Source of the DNA: RGIG1995 sp045652425
GTDB lineage: Bacteria; Bacillota; Clostridia; Oscillospirales; CAG-272
NCBI GenBank assembly: GCA_045652425.1
Contig: JAZRUG010000047.1
Location: 1-64,000, forward strand
DNA length: 64,000 nucleotides
Reading direction: 5' to 3'
Shown here: one piece after another, positions 1-8,103 of the stretch
Layout of the letters: every line of letters begins with the position of its first letter
Position numbering within the stretch: the stretch's first letter is position 1
Position numbers and translations under genes: made by a program
The notes under the pieces: model-generated
Told to the model about the DNA's origin: nothing
The model's input: only the letters and a program-made list of their open reading frames with translations
Databases searched by the model: none

Positions 1-1
1 T

Positions 2-193
2 GGTCATTTCGAGTGGAGCGACCGAAGGAAGCGGAATCGAGAAATCCCATAATTATTGTGCACAGATAATGGGATCCTTCGACTTCGGCAGTTAACACTG
101 CCTTCGCTCAGGATGACCATATAATTAAGTTCGCACAAACCCAGAGAAGCAAGGTTTCTTTGCCTACTTTCTTTCCTCAAAAGAAAGTAGGTT
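2..193 (+). repeat. Dispersed palindromic repeat, family A plus B tail
   Basis: The A part (2-119) begins GGTCATTTCGAGTGGAGCGA and ends CAGGATGACC, so its ends are inverted (GGTCAT/ATGACC), with internal pairing of the ATCCCAT and ATGGGAT segments. The B part (129-193) starts TTCGCACAAACC and ends in a hairpin of CTACTTTCTTT against AAAGAAAGTAG. The same A+B order recurs at 6639-6905, 21995-22199 (inverted) and 55057-55265. No coding capacity; it looks like a MITE-like element. The left edge may extend beyond the window. Confidence 0.8.
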
Positions 194-205
194 CCCTTAA
201 TTATT

Positions 206-1384
206 TTACGCTTCGGGGGCTATTTTTATTGTTTGGAGGGATTCCATAGCCTCTTTTTCAAGGGTTTCTATATCAATCTTCGCTTCTTGTTCAAGCACGC
301 GCGCAATTTCGGGACGTGTCTTGGGGTGCTTGGGAGTAAACACGGTACAACAATCTTCATAAGGAAGTATTGACGTTTCAAAAGTGTTTATCTTTCTTGA
401 AATAGTAATAATCTCTTCTTTATCCATACCGATACAAGGTCTGAACACGGGCATATTTACAACGGCGTCGGTAACGTTCAACGCATCTAAAGTCTGACTT
501 GCAACCTGCCCCAAACTTTCGCCTGTTATAAGAGCGCGGCACTTATTTCTGTTCGCAACCTTTTCGGCAAGACGCATCATAAAACGACGGAGCAACAGAG
601 TAAAATATTCCTCGTCGCATAGTCTTCTTAATTCTTCCTGAATATGTGTAAGAGAAATAACGTGTACGTAAATATTGCCCGAATATACGGAAACAAGTCT
701 TGCAAGCTGCAACACCTTTTCCTTCGCTCTTTCGCTGGTATAGGGGAAGCTTTCAAAGTGAACGGCATCGAGATTAAGTCCCCTCTTCGACATCATATAA
801 CCTGCAACGGGGCTGTCAATACCGCCCGAAAGCAAAAGCATAGCCTTACCGTTTGAGCCAACGGGCATACCGCCCGCCCCCTTAAATGCACCCGCGTGAA
901 CGTATGCGTTAGTTTCGCGAAGTTCAATTCTAACGGTTATTTCGGGGTTATCCATACTGACTTTAAGTCTCGGCATAACTTCAAGTACAGCGCCGCCTAC
1001 TTCCGCCGCAATCTGCGGAGAAGTCAAGGGGAATTTCTTGTCGGAGCGTCTTGCTTCCGCTTTAAAGCTGCATTTTCCTTCAAGATATTGGGGCAGATAT
1101 TCTGCCGCCTTTTTCTTTATATCGTCAATATTCTTTTCGCAAACAACAGCGCGGCTAACCGAAACAAAGCCAAACACCTTCAAAGCCGCCTCAAAAGCAC
1201 CGTCAATATCGGCAAAATCGTCTAAAGGCTCAACGTAGGTCGTTGACTGTGATGCGGATACCTTAAAATTACCGTAGGGCTTAATACATTCTTTAAGTCT
1301 TCTTGCCAAAAGGTCCTCGAACCATTTTCTGTTAAGTCCTTTTAATACGAGTTCGCCTTGTTTACACAAAAGTATTTCTTTCAT
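206..1384 (-). CDS. thiI: tRNA 4-thiouridine synthase ThiI
   Basis: ThiI adenylates U8 of tRNA and transfers sulfur from a persulfide carrier to make 4-thiouridine; it can also serve thiamine thiazole synthesis. The 392-residue product has the N-terminal ferredoxin-like/THUMP part (about residues 1-165) and a PP-loop ATP pyrophosphatase domain starting at the motif LLLSGGIDSPVAGYMM near residue 183. The C-terminal rhodanese domain of the longer enterobacterial form is absent, as is usual in Firmicutes. The ATG at 1384 has an AAGGA-type ribosome site. It stands alone here, separated from jag by 416 bp of repeats. No partner cysteine desulfurase is in the window. Confidence 0.93.
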   Translation of the reverse strand: MKEILLCKQGELVLKGLNRKWFEDLLARRLKECIKPYGNFKVSASQSTTYVEPLDDFADIDGAFEAALKVFGFVSVSRAVVCEKNIDDIKKKAAEYLPQYLEGKCSFKAEARRSDKKFPLTSPQIAAEVGGAVLEVMPRLKVSMDNPEITVRIELRETNAYVHAGAFKGAGGMPVGSNGKAMLLLSGGIDSPVAGYMMSKRGLNLDAVHFESFPYTSERAKEKVLQLARLVSVYSGNIYVHVISLTHIQEELRRLCDEEYFTLLLRRFMMRLAEKVANRNKCRALITGESLGQVASQTLDALNVTDAVVNMPVFRPCIGMDKEEIITISRKINTFETSILPYEDCCTVFTPKHPKTRPEIARVLEQEAKIDIETLEKEAMESLQTIKIAPEA

Positions 1385-1530
1385 TTCTCATTTTCCTTTT
1401 TTTCTTTATAATGTCCTATTGATTTTACACCAAACACACGCTTTTTGTCAAGAAGATAAAATCTTCCGTATAAACAAAAATGGACGACACATTGGTCGCT
1501 CCTACGCTACAACAATAATAACGCACAAAC

Positions 1531-1672
1531 CGGTAGGGGACGGCGCCCTCGACGTCCCGAAAAATACAAACACTTTGCTCAAATAAAAATTCTTTTGTTT
1601 TTTATTCCCCAATTATAATATGTTAAAATTTTTTTATTTACAACGGGACGTCGAGGGCGCCGTCCCCTACCG
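1531..1672. repeat. Perfect 29-bp inverted repeat with AT-rich loop (family C)
   Basis: The left arm 1531-1559 (CGGTAGGGGACGGCGCCCTC...) is exactly complementary to 1644-1672, with an 84-nt AT-rich spacer. A degraded piece related to one arm is seen near 6577-6600 (GTCGAGGACGCCAATCCCTA). It occupies much of the 1385-1800 gap between thiI and jag, where no gene is seen. Confidence 0.8.
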
Positions 1673-1683
1673 CACGTGGTATA

Positions 1684-1770
1684 GTTTGCACAAACCAAGA
1701 AAAGCAAGTTCTTTGCCAAGCTTTCTACGAAAGAAAGCGGGCCTACTTTCTTTCCTTAAAAGAAAGTAGG
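1684..1770 (+). repeat. Family B repeat
   Basis: It has the same sequence as the tail of the element at 129-193: TTTGCACAAACCAAGAAAAG followed by two nested CTTTCTT/AAGAAAG hairpins. Here it lies without an A part, next to the family C palindrome. Confidence 0.7.
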
Positions 1771-1793
1771 GCGACCGTTTGGTCGCCCTTAAG
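1768..1793 (-). terminator. Likely terminator of the rpmH-jag operon
   Basis: The hairpin GGGCGACC-AAAC-GGTCGCCC lies just after the jag stop codon on the minus strand and is followed by a T-containing stretch. The T-run is imperfect and partly shared with the family B repeat. Confidence 0.5.
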
Positions 1794-1800
1794 TTTTCTA

Positions 1801-2451
1801 TTATTTATTCTTTTTAACCTTGTCTTCGAGGCAGATAACGATTTTTCTATTGTCGTCAGAACCGATAGAATATGTTGACACGCCCTCGATATCCTGAATT
1901 TCCGAATGAATAATTCTTCTTTCGTAGGGGTTCATAGGTTCAAGAGTCATATTTCTGCCGTTCTTGCGAACTCTTGCAGCCATTCTTCTTGCCAATGTTC
2001 TGAGAGTTTCTTCTCTCTTTGCTCTGTAGTTTTCAATATCTACGGTAATCTTTGAGTAATCGTCTTTGTCTTCGTCGCCCTTGTTTGCAGTAAGGTTAGC
2101 AAGATACTGTACAGCGTCAAGTGTTTCACCGTGGTGACCAATAAGCATACCTGCCGCTTCACCCTCAAGAGTAATCTTAACGTCTTTACCGTTCACAACG
2201 TCGGTCTTAACTTCAACATCAAGCTCCATATTCTTTACAAGAGTAGTAACAAAGTCAACAGCCTTCATACCTGCGTTCATTTCGCAATATACTCTAACCT
2301 TAGCGGGAGTCTCACCAAAGCCGAGAAATCCCTTTTTTGCGTTTTCTATAACTTCATACTGTGCTTTTTCAGCAACAACGTTAAGTTCTTTCAGGCCTTT
2401 TTCTATAGCCTCTTCAACAGTCTTTCCGTAAACTATAACTTCACGTATCAT
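1801..2451 (-). CDS. khpB: RNA-binding protein KhpB (Jag)
   Basis: This is a cytoplasmic RNA-binding protein linked to cell elongation and division in Gram-positives. The 216 residues show three parts: a Jag-N domain (about 1-52, containing KKGFLGFG), a type II KH domain (about 65-140, with the GxxG loop IGHHGET) and a C-terminal R3H domain (about 150-212) with the R-x3-H motif in YERRIIHSE. It follows yidC by 43 bp, the standard rpmH-rnpA-yidD-yidC-jag order. The full expected length is present. Confidence 0.93.
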   Translation of the reverse strand: MIREVIVYGKTVEEAIEKGLKELNVVAEKAQYEVIENAKKGFLGFGETPAKVRVYCEMNAGMKAVDFVTTLVKNMELDVEVKTDVVNGKDVKITLEGEAAGMLIGHHGETLDAVQYLANLTANKGDEDKDDYSKITVDIENYRAKREETLRTLARRMAARVRKNGRNMTLEPMNPYERRIIHSEIQDIEGVSTYSIGSDDNRKIVICLEDKVKKNK

Positions 2452-2494
2452 CTGTCTAATTCTCCTTTATATAAAGTGTCTTTTTAACACCCGA

Positions 2495-3634
2495 TTATTC
2501 TTCATTCTTTTTTGTGTCATTTTCTTGTACGTCAGACACTTCAATCATACCCGCAAGACCGTTTTTAGGTGCTTCTGCCTTTTTCTTTTTTTCGGGTTCG
2601 GGAGCAACATAATCTTCTTCATCAATTCTGTGAAGTGAACGTACTTTTTTCTTTTCACCCGTACTATCTGACGATTTCTTTGGTTTAGCTTTGCCGTTCA
2701 TTTCTTTTTCGGCGTTCTTATAATCCTGTTCGGTAAACTTCGGCAAGGGCATTACTTTTGCCAAAATTATCTGCTGAATAGTACCAAAAATATTATTGAA
2801 CATCCAGTAGATACCGATAACCGCAGGAACGATAAACGTAATATACACGCTCATCAAAGGCATCATCCAGTCCATCATCTTGGTGGAACAGCCGGTAGCG
2901 GCGTCAGTCTGTACACCTTCGTTAGGATTGTACATAAACTTCTTGTTTATCTTCATAGACAAATAGCTTATTACAAACGTTAAAATAGGAACGAGCAAAA
3001 GTACGGAAACTTTATCGAGCGAGGGAATGTCAGCGAGGTTTACTCCAAACAAACTAAAGTTTGGAAGTTCACTTGCCGACGAAACGTATTCACCAATTTG
3101 GTCAGCAAACTCATTAAAGTTATTCTTCAAAACGTCGACGAGCTGAATCTGAGACATAGACTTAATAGCCTTTTCAACTTTTTCGCCTTCAGCCAATGTT
3201 TTTGATACTATTTCTTTAAGAGCATCGCTCTCTGTTATAGCCTTAACAACGTCCTTCGGAATACGGCAAAGGAATTCCAAAGGTCTGATAATTACCTGAT
3301 ACAAACCAAGCAAAATAGGAAGCTGAATGAGAAGAGGCAAACAACCGCCCATAGGGTTGTAATTTTCTCTCTGATAAAGCTCCATTATTTCGTTCTGCAT
3401 TTTCTGCTGAGTAGGCTGGTCGTTTCTTCCCGCATATTTTTTACGGATAGCCATTTCTTTTGGTCTCAGCTTAGCCTGTTTAATGGAATTTTTCTGCTGC
3501 TTTATGCTCAAGGGCAGCATAGCAATTTTTACAACAATTGCAAACAAAATAAGACCTACGAGATAATTTTTTCCGCCGATAATGTAACAAAACTCGACAA
3601 CGTAGGCAAACAGTTTAAGAATTGCGTCTATCAA
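2495..3634 (-). CDS. yidC: Membrane protein insertase YidC
   Basis: YidC inserts and folds membrane proteins alone or with SecYEG. The 379-residue protein has the Gram-positive/OxaA layout: a first membrane segment at about 10-35, a cytoplasmic helical hairpin rich in K/R/Q (about 40-90), a segment at about 98-120 (GGCLPLLIQLPILLGLYQVI), then two or three more segments at about 210-290. The tail from about 305 is charged and basic. A long extracytoplasmic insert (about 125-205) precedes the third segment. No lipobox is seen at the N terminus, unlike the Bacillus SpoIIIJ form. It is followed by jag and preceded by yidD (32 bp gap). Confidence 0.94.
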   Translation of the reverse strand: MIDAILKLFAYVVEFCYIIGGKNYLVGLILFAIVVKIAMLPLSIKQQKNSIKQAKLRPKEMAIRKKYAGRNDQPTQQKMQNEIMELYQRENYNPMGGCLPLLIQLPILLGLYQVIIRPLEFLCRIPKDVVKAITESDALKEIVSKTLAEGEKVEKAIKSMSQIQLVDVLKNNFNEFADQIGEYVSSASELPNFSLFGVNLADIPSLDKVSVLLLVPILTFVISYLSMKINKKFMYNPNEGVQTDAATGCSTKMMDWMMPLMSVYITFIVPAVIGIYWMFNNIFGTIQQIILAKVMPLPKFTEQDYKNAEKEMNGKAKPKKSSDSTGEKKKVRSLHRIDEEDYVAPEPEKKKKAEAPKNGLAGMIEVSDVQENDTKKNEE

Positions 3635-3666
3635 AGCTTTTCTCCTTTTTTCTGGTTACATAAAAC

Positions 3667-3894
3667 TTACTTTTTCTTTTTCTCGGGAACGGGATCGTAG
3701 CCTCCGCGGCAAAAAGGGTTACATCTGAGTATCCGCCAAATTGCAAGAATACTACCCTTGAAAAATCCGTGAATTTCTAATGCCTCAATAGCGTACTGTG
3801 AGCATGTGGGATAAAATCTGCATGAGGGCTTACTTTTCAGAGGCGAGATATATTTTTGATAGATTCTGATCAAAAAAATAAAAATCCTTTTCAT
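3667..3894 (-). CDS. yidD: Membrane protein insertion efficiency factor YidD
   Basis: This is a small amphipathic protein thought to help YidC-dependent insertion. The 75 residues contain the family signature: IRIYQKYISPL near the N terminus, then CRFYPTCSQYA and the C-terminal RCNPFCRGGYDPVP. Its ATG overlaps the end of rnpA by 4 nt, indicating translational coupling. Confidence 0.95.
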   Translation of the reverse strand: MKRIFIFLIRIYQKYISPLKSKPSCRFYPTCSQYAIEALEIHGFFKGSILAIWRILRCNPFCRGGYDPVPEKKKK

Positions 3895-4268
3895 ATCATT
3901 TCCAACTTCTTGAATGCAAATACCATATCTCTTTCAAGGTCCGTTGATTTAGCTTTTACCGCAGTATCTCTTGCAACAAGAACGATAAGATTACCTTTTT
4001 TGATGCCGTATTTTTTATCTGTCAAACGGTATCCCTCTCTTATTATTCTTTTTACTCGTGACCTGGTAACAGCTCCCCCGATTTTTTTTGTTACGGTAAG
4101 TCCAACTCGGTTAATAAACTGTTTACTTGGATTTTCTTTTTTGAGCTTTCCGGCGTGTCTGTCGGGTAAAACGTAGATAACAACGTGTTTCGTTGCTATC
4201 TTCTTACCCCTTCTGTACGCCTTGCTATACAAGTGGTTTTCGCTTATTGCTCTATATTTCATAAACAT
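3891..4268 (-). CDS. rnpA: Ribonuclease P protein component
   Basis: RnpA is the protein subunit of RNase P, which matures the 5' ends of tRNAs together with the RnpB RNA (not in this window). The 125-residue basic protein has the conserved helix as TRSRVKRIIREGYR (the usual RNR motif reads RSR). It lies between rpmH (100 bp upstream) and yidD (4-nt overlap). A hairpin at 4308-4334 lies between rpmH and rnpA and could reduce read-through. Confidence 0.93.
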   Translation of the reverse strand: MFMKYRAISENHLYSKAYRRGKKIATKHVVIYVLPDRHAGKLKKENPSKQFINRVGLTVTKKIGGAVTRSRVKRIIREGYRLTDKKYGIKKGNLIVLVARDTAVKAKSTDLERDMVFAFKKLEMI

Positions 4269-4307
4269 AAAACCTCCCTTGTATATTCCTTAATTTTGGT
4301 AAAACAA

Positions 4308-4334
4308 AAACCCCCGAGAATATCGGCGGTTTTG
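4308..4334 (-). terminator. Hairpin between rpmH and rnpA (terminator or attenuator)
   Basis: On the minus strand, CCGCCGATATTCTCGGGGG folds and is followed by TTTTTGTTTT. It lies after rpmH and before rnpA, so it would let rpmH be made in excess of rnpA. Confidence 0.6.
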
Positions 4335-4368
4335 TAATTGACATTCGATGTAAAAAACGTCTATGCCA

Positions 4369-4503
4369 TTAATATGTGAGGCGTTTTCTGCCTTTTGCGC
4401 GTCTTCTCTTCAACACATTTCTGCCGTCGGCTGTTCTCATTCTTTTTCTAAAGCCATGTTCCTTTTTGCGCTGACGTTTCTTAGGCTGATACGTTCTGAT
4501 CAT
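4369..4503 (-). CDS. rpmH: 50S ribosomal protein L34
   Basis: The 44-residue ribosomal protein reads MIRTYQPKKRQRKK at its start and ends in RRRAKGRKRLTY, the invariant L34 pattern of short basic segments. The ATG is at 4503, preceded by the ribosome site GGAGGT (4511-4516 on the minus strand). It is divergent from dnaA, as in most bacteria with this origin arrangement. The promoter at 4550-4578 drives it. Confidence 0.96.
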   Translation of the reverse strand: MIRTYQPKKRQRKKEHGFRKRMRTADGRNVLKRRRAKGRKRLTY

Positions 4504-4549
4504 CGTACGCACCTCCTTCAACTTCTAAAAATACTCAACGGTAATCCTT

Positions 4550-4578
4550 ATTATTACACAAAATAGCCTTCTTGTCAA
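4550..4578 (-). promoter_or_regulatory. Vegetative promoter of the rpmH operon
   Basis: On the minus strand TTGACA (4578-4573) is followed after 17 nt by AATAAT (4555-4550), with an upstream TG before the -10. It points to rpmH. Confidence 0.7.
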
Positions 4579-4651
4579 GTGTTTTTTTAATTTTCTCTTC
4601 TATATTAAGTAATTTTTTTAAAAAAACTCCTTAAAATTTACTGTTTTTGCC

Positions 4652-4680
4652 TTGCATTATATATATATATATGCTATAAT
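4652..4680 (+). promoter_or_regulatory. Vegetative promoter of dnaA
   Basis: TTGCAT (4652-4657), a 17-nt AT-repeat spacer and TATAAT (4675-4680), located 69 nt before the dnaA start. Confidence 0.7.
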
Positions 4681-4749
4681 AAATTATATATATGCGAATC
4701 CGAGCGTTTTTCATATTTCTATAATTTTTTTGAAAGGAAAAACTTAATT

Positions 4750-6180
4750 ATGCAGTTTTTAGACGACCTTTGGGCAAACGTTGTTAAGAATATGAGACAG
4801 ACTTACGCCGAAGGCTTTATTGAATTATGGTTCAACGATTTGAAGCTTGAAGTTTTGAATAATACAGATGCAGTTTTGGTAAACAGCAGCGATCTCAAGT
4901 GCAAAATTATAAATGATAAACATATGCCTACCATAAAACAGTATCTTGAAGAACTTATAGGTTATTCGGTAAAGGTTACGGTTCTTTCAAGGCAAAACAA
5001 AGAACCCGACCTTACTGTCTATATAGAAGGAAGATCTCCCGAAAAAGAAGAAATCAAAGAGGAAAAGAAGATACATAACGTATCAGAGCTTACTTTTGAC
5101 GAAAATGATTCTGATGAAGTTACTTTTGAGCAGGCGAGCAATATTTTCCCGCCTTATCATACACAGTATACGTTCGATAACTTTATCGTAGGTAACTCAA
5201 ATAAATTTGCTTACGAAGCTTGTATTTCCGTATGCAACAATCCTGCTACACATTTTAACCCCTTGTTTATTTACGGACAAAGCGGTCTCGGAAAAACTCA
5301 TTTGCTATACGCGATAAATAACTTTATTTTGAGCAAAAATAAAAAAGCAAGTATTGTGTACGTTAAGGGTGAAGATTTTGCAAGTCAGCTTATTGAGAAC
5401 ATAAGCAAGAAATCTAACGTTACATTCAGAGAAAAATTTAAAAACAAATTCAGAAAGACAGACTTTCTTCTTATAGATGACATTCACTTTATTGCAGGTA
5501 AAGAAGCCACACAGGAAGAAATTTTCCACACCTTTAACGCTCTTTACGATGCGGGTAAACAAATTATAATGACAAGCGACCGTCCTCCAAAAGAGATTAA
5601 GACGCTTGAAGATAGATTGAGAACGCGTTTTGAAGACGGACTGATAGTTGATATTCAGCCGCCCGATTATGAATTAAGAACGGCGATAATAAAAGATAAA
5701 GCGAATAAATTGGGAGTTACTTTCCCACCCGAAGTTTTGAACTATCTGTCCGAAAACCTCAGAAGTAATATACGTCAGATAGAGGGTGCAGTTAAGACAC
5801 TTGCTGCTCACTCATTCTTGAAGGGTGCAAAACTAGACCTTGATTTAGCAAAAGAATGTATATCGGTTGTTGTATCAAATGACGAACCAGTTGACGTTAC
5901 CATAGAGAGAATTTTTGAAAAGATTTCGAAGAAATATAATATTTCCGAAAACGATTTAAAGGGTTCAAAGAGAAATCAAGAGGTCGCAAATGCAAGACAT
6001 ATTTGCATCTATATTATAAAGAATATGACAGACTTATCCTTGAAAAAGATTGGAAATATTTTTTCAAGAGATCATTCTACCGTTAAATCATCTTTGAACA
6101 AAATTGAAACCGATATAAAAGAAAACTCCGTGCTTGAAATTGAGATAAACGAGCTTATGGACGAGATAAGAAAAAAATAA
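4750..6180 (+). CDS. dnaA: Chromosomal replication initiator DnaA
   Basis: DnaA binds DnaA boxes, opens the origin and loads the helicase. The 476 residues show domain I (about 1-80), a charged linker (about 95-130), the AAA+ domain with Walker A GQSGLGKTH near residue 175 and Walker B FLLIDDIHFI, and the domain IV DNA-binding helix with SRDHSTVKSSLNKI (family norm DHTTV). The start is fixed by AAAGGA 12 nt upstream. Its binding sites lie directly downstream at 6193-6460. The downstream spacing to dnaN is long (775 bp) because of the origin and repeats. Confidence 0.97.
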   Translation: MQFLDDLWANVVKNMRQTYAEGFIELWFNDLKLEVLNNTDAVLVNSSDLKCKIINDKHMPTIKQYLEELIGYSVKVTVLSRQNKEPDLTVYIEGRSPEKEEIKEEKKIHNVSELTFDENDSDEVTFEQASNIFPPYHTQYTFDNFIVGNSNKFAYEACISVCNNPATHFNPLFIYGQSGLGKTHLLYAINNFILSKNKKASIVYVKGEDFASQLIENISKKSNVTFREKFKNKFRKTDFLLIDDIHFIAGKEATQEEIFHTFNALYDAGKQIIMTSDRPPKEIKTLEDRLRTRFEDGLIVDIQPPDYELRTAIIKDKANKLGVTFPPEVLNYLSENLRSNIRQIEGAVKTLAAHSFLKGAKLDLDLAKECISVVVSNDEPVDVTIERIFEKISKKYNISENDLKGSKRNQEVANARHICIYIIKNMTDLSLKKIGNIFSRDHSTVKSSLNKIETDIKENSVLEIEINELMDEIRKK

Positions 6181-6510
6181 CGTCTCCCTATGTTTTCCAC
6201 AACTGTTGAAAACGGTGTGGAAAACTTTTTAGGGTAAATAAGCTACTGTTTAAGCGCTTCTGTAAGACTTCATTACAGAGTTTTCCACAGAAAAGTTTTC
6301 CAATAAAAACTTGTTGAAAAAAGTTGGAAAACTTCCTAAATTTTAAGTGTGTTGAAATCCACAGAAGTTTCCAGCATTTACTAACACATTATCAACAGGG
6401 AGAAATAAGTAATTTTTTTACTTGATATGCAGACTTCTCGACTTTCCCACATTTTCCACAAGCCCTACTACAGCTATTACCACTACAATATAGAAAATAT
6501 ATATATTATG
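6181..6510. other. Chromosomal replication origin (oriC) core
   Basis: DnaA boxes of the form TTTTCCACA lie at 6193-6201, 6216-6224 (inverted), 6281-6289 and 6452-6460. Weaker ones are AAATCCACA (6355-6363) and TTATCAACA (6389-6397). After the last strong box come the strip AGCCC (6461-6465), triplets TACTACAGCTATTACCACTAC (about 6466-6485) and an AT-rich stretch to 6510. This box, GC strip, trio, AT order is that of the B. subtilis basal unwinding element. Location between dnaA and dnaN agrees. Confidence 0.85.
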
Positions 6511-6576
6511 CATCAGCTTCTCAATTTTTTAGATGAGACAGTGATGTAGGTTCGTTAAACTTTGTTTATTTTTTAA

Positions 6577-6905
6577 GGCTTGTCGAGGACGCCAATCCCT
6601 ACAAATATATCAACAATGTTCGCACAAATAATAAATACGGTCATTCTGAATGGAGCGACCTTTTGGTCGCGGAATAGAAGAATCCCGTTATCGTTTTATA
6701 TAATTCTATGAGATCCTTCGACTTCGGCGATTGATAATCGCCTACACTCAGGATGACGGTTCGCCTATGTTCGCACAAACCAAGAGAAGTAAGGTTCTTT
6801 GCTTACTTTCTTTTATCAAAAGAAAGTATGTCTGTACTTACAAGAATAATAGGCTCAAACCAATTTATTCAAAGTTCTTTGCCTACTTTCTTTCAAGAAA
6901 GTAGG
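6577..6905 (+). repeat. Family A/B repeat (with a C fragment) in the dnaA-dnaN spacer
   Basis: A degraded family C arm (about 6577-6600) is followed by an A copy (6639-6758: GGTCATTCTGAATGGAGCGA to CAGGATGACGG) and two B copies (about 6766-6830 and 6870-6905). The A copy is diverged from the ones at 2-119 and 55057-55173 but keeps both ends. It sits directly downstream of the origin elements, before the dnaN ribosome site. Confidence 0.75.
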
Positions 6906-6955
6906 GGAAAATACGAAAAAAATTAATACTTATATAAAAAGAAAGGAAAATAATT

Positions 6956-8089
6956 ATGAAGATTATTTTCGAGAAAAACATTCTCAATAACGTTCTTACA
7001 GCTGCAATGAGTGCAGTTTCCACAAAGAACATTATTCCCGCGACGTCGGGTATTCTTGTTACTACACAGGGTTCCGACAAGGTTACAATTACTGCATACG
7101 ACCTTGAAAAAGGTATTACTACGACAATTCCCGCACAGGTACTTGAAGAAGGCGAATACGTTATCAACGCTATTCGTTTGAATCAGATAGTTAAAACTCT
7201 TTCCGAAGGTAATATTACAATCGAGGTTGACGAAAAATGTATGACCAAGATTACAAACGGACGTTCGGAATTCAGTATGCCTGCTCTTCCCGGTTCTGAC
7301 TTCCCCAGCACACCTACTGTTGACACGGGAAAAGATATTACTATTCCGCAGTCAGTTATGAGAGCTATGATAAGCCGCACGATTTTTGCAGTTGCGCAGA
7401 CTGACCAAAGACCTATTTACTGCGGTGTATATTTTGAAGTAAAGGGTTCAAAGATAGTTGCCGTAAGCTGTGACTCATTCAGACTTGCTTATACAGAGCA
7501 GGAATGTGAGATGCAGAAGAATGAAGAGGCTTATGCTGATATGAGCTTTATAGTACCCGGCAAGACTTTGATTGAAGTTATGAAATTCCTCACCGACAAC
7601 GAGGAAGAAGTTGTAAAAATAAGAATAGGCGGTAAACACGCTTTATTTGAAATAGGAGAATTGACTTTCTTTACAAGACTTCTTGAAGGTCAGTACATTG
7701 ATTACAACAGATATATTCCTAAAGACAATACAATATTTGTAAAAGTAAATACAGAAGATTTTATGGACAGCCTTGAAAGAGCTGCGCTTATCAGTGAAGA
7801 AAAGGCACAAGTAAGAAACTTTGTTAAGTGTAACTTCAATGAAAACGTTCTCGTTATTACAGCTAATGCTGTATCGGGTAACGTTTATGACGAAGTTGCT
7901 ATTGAAAAGAACGGAAGCGACCTTGAAATTGCATTTACTTGCCGTTATCTTCTTGAAGCACTTAAGGTATGTAACGTAGAAAAGATTAAACTTTCGATGT
8001 CAGGGCCTCTTCGCGCTATGGTTATTGAACCTGCAGAAGCTGAAGAGTCGAAGTTCCTCTTTGTTACACTTCCCACAAGAATGAAATAA
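6956..8089 (+). CDS. dnaN: DNA polymerase III sliding clamp (beta subunit)
   Basis: DnaN is the ring-shaped clamp that tethers DNA polymerase III to DNA and recruits other factors. The 377-residue length and three-domain organisation fit: it starts MKIIFEKNILNNVLTAAMSA, has SNMPALPG-type text (EFSMPALPGSDFP) in domain 1, and ends in LFVTLPTRMK, close to the usual C terminus (LP[ML]R). AAAGGA lies 9 nt before the ATG. It follows oriC and precedes recF by 14 nt. The small S4-domain gene (yaaA) found between them in Bacillus is absent. Confidence 0.96.
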   Translation: MKIIFEKNILNNVLTAAMSAVSTKNIIPATSGILVTTQGSDKVTITAYDLEKGITTTIPAQVLEEGEYVINAIRLNQIVKTLSEGNITIEVDEKCMTKITNGRSEFSMPALPGSDFPSTPTVDTGKDITIPQSVMRAMISRTIFAVAQTDQRPIYCGVYFEVKGSKIVAVSCDSFRLAYTEQECEMQKNEEAYADMSFIVPGKTLIEVMKFLTDNEEEVVKIRIGGKHALFEIGELTFFTRLLEGQYIDYNRYIPKDNTIFVKVNTEDFMDSLERAALISEEKAQVRNFVKCNFNENVLVITANAVSGNVYDEVAIEKNGSDLEIAFTCRYLLEALKVCNVEKIKLSMSGPLRAMVIEPAEAEESKFLFVTLPTRMK

Positions 8090-8103
8090 TTTCTTAAATT
8101 TTT

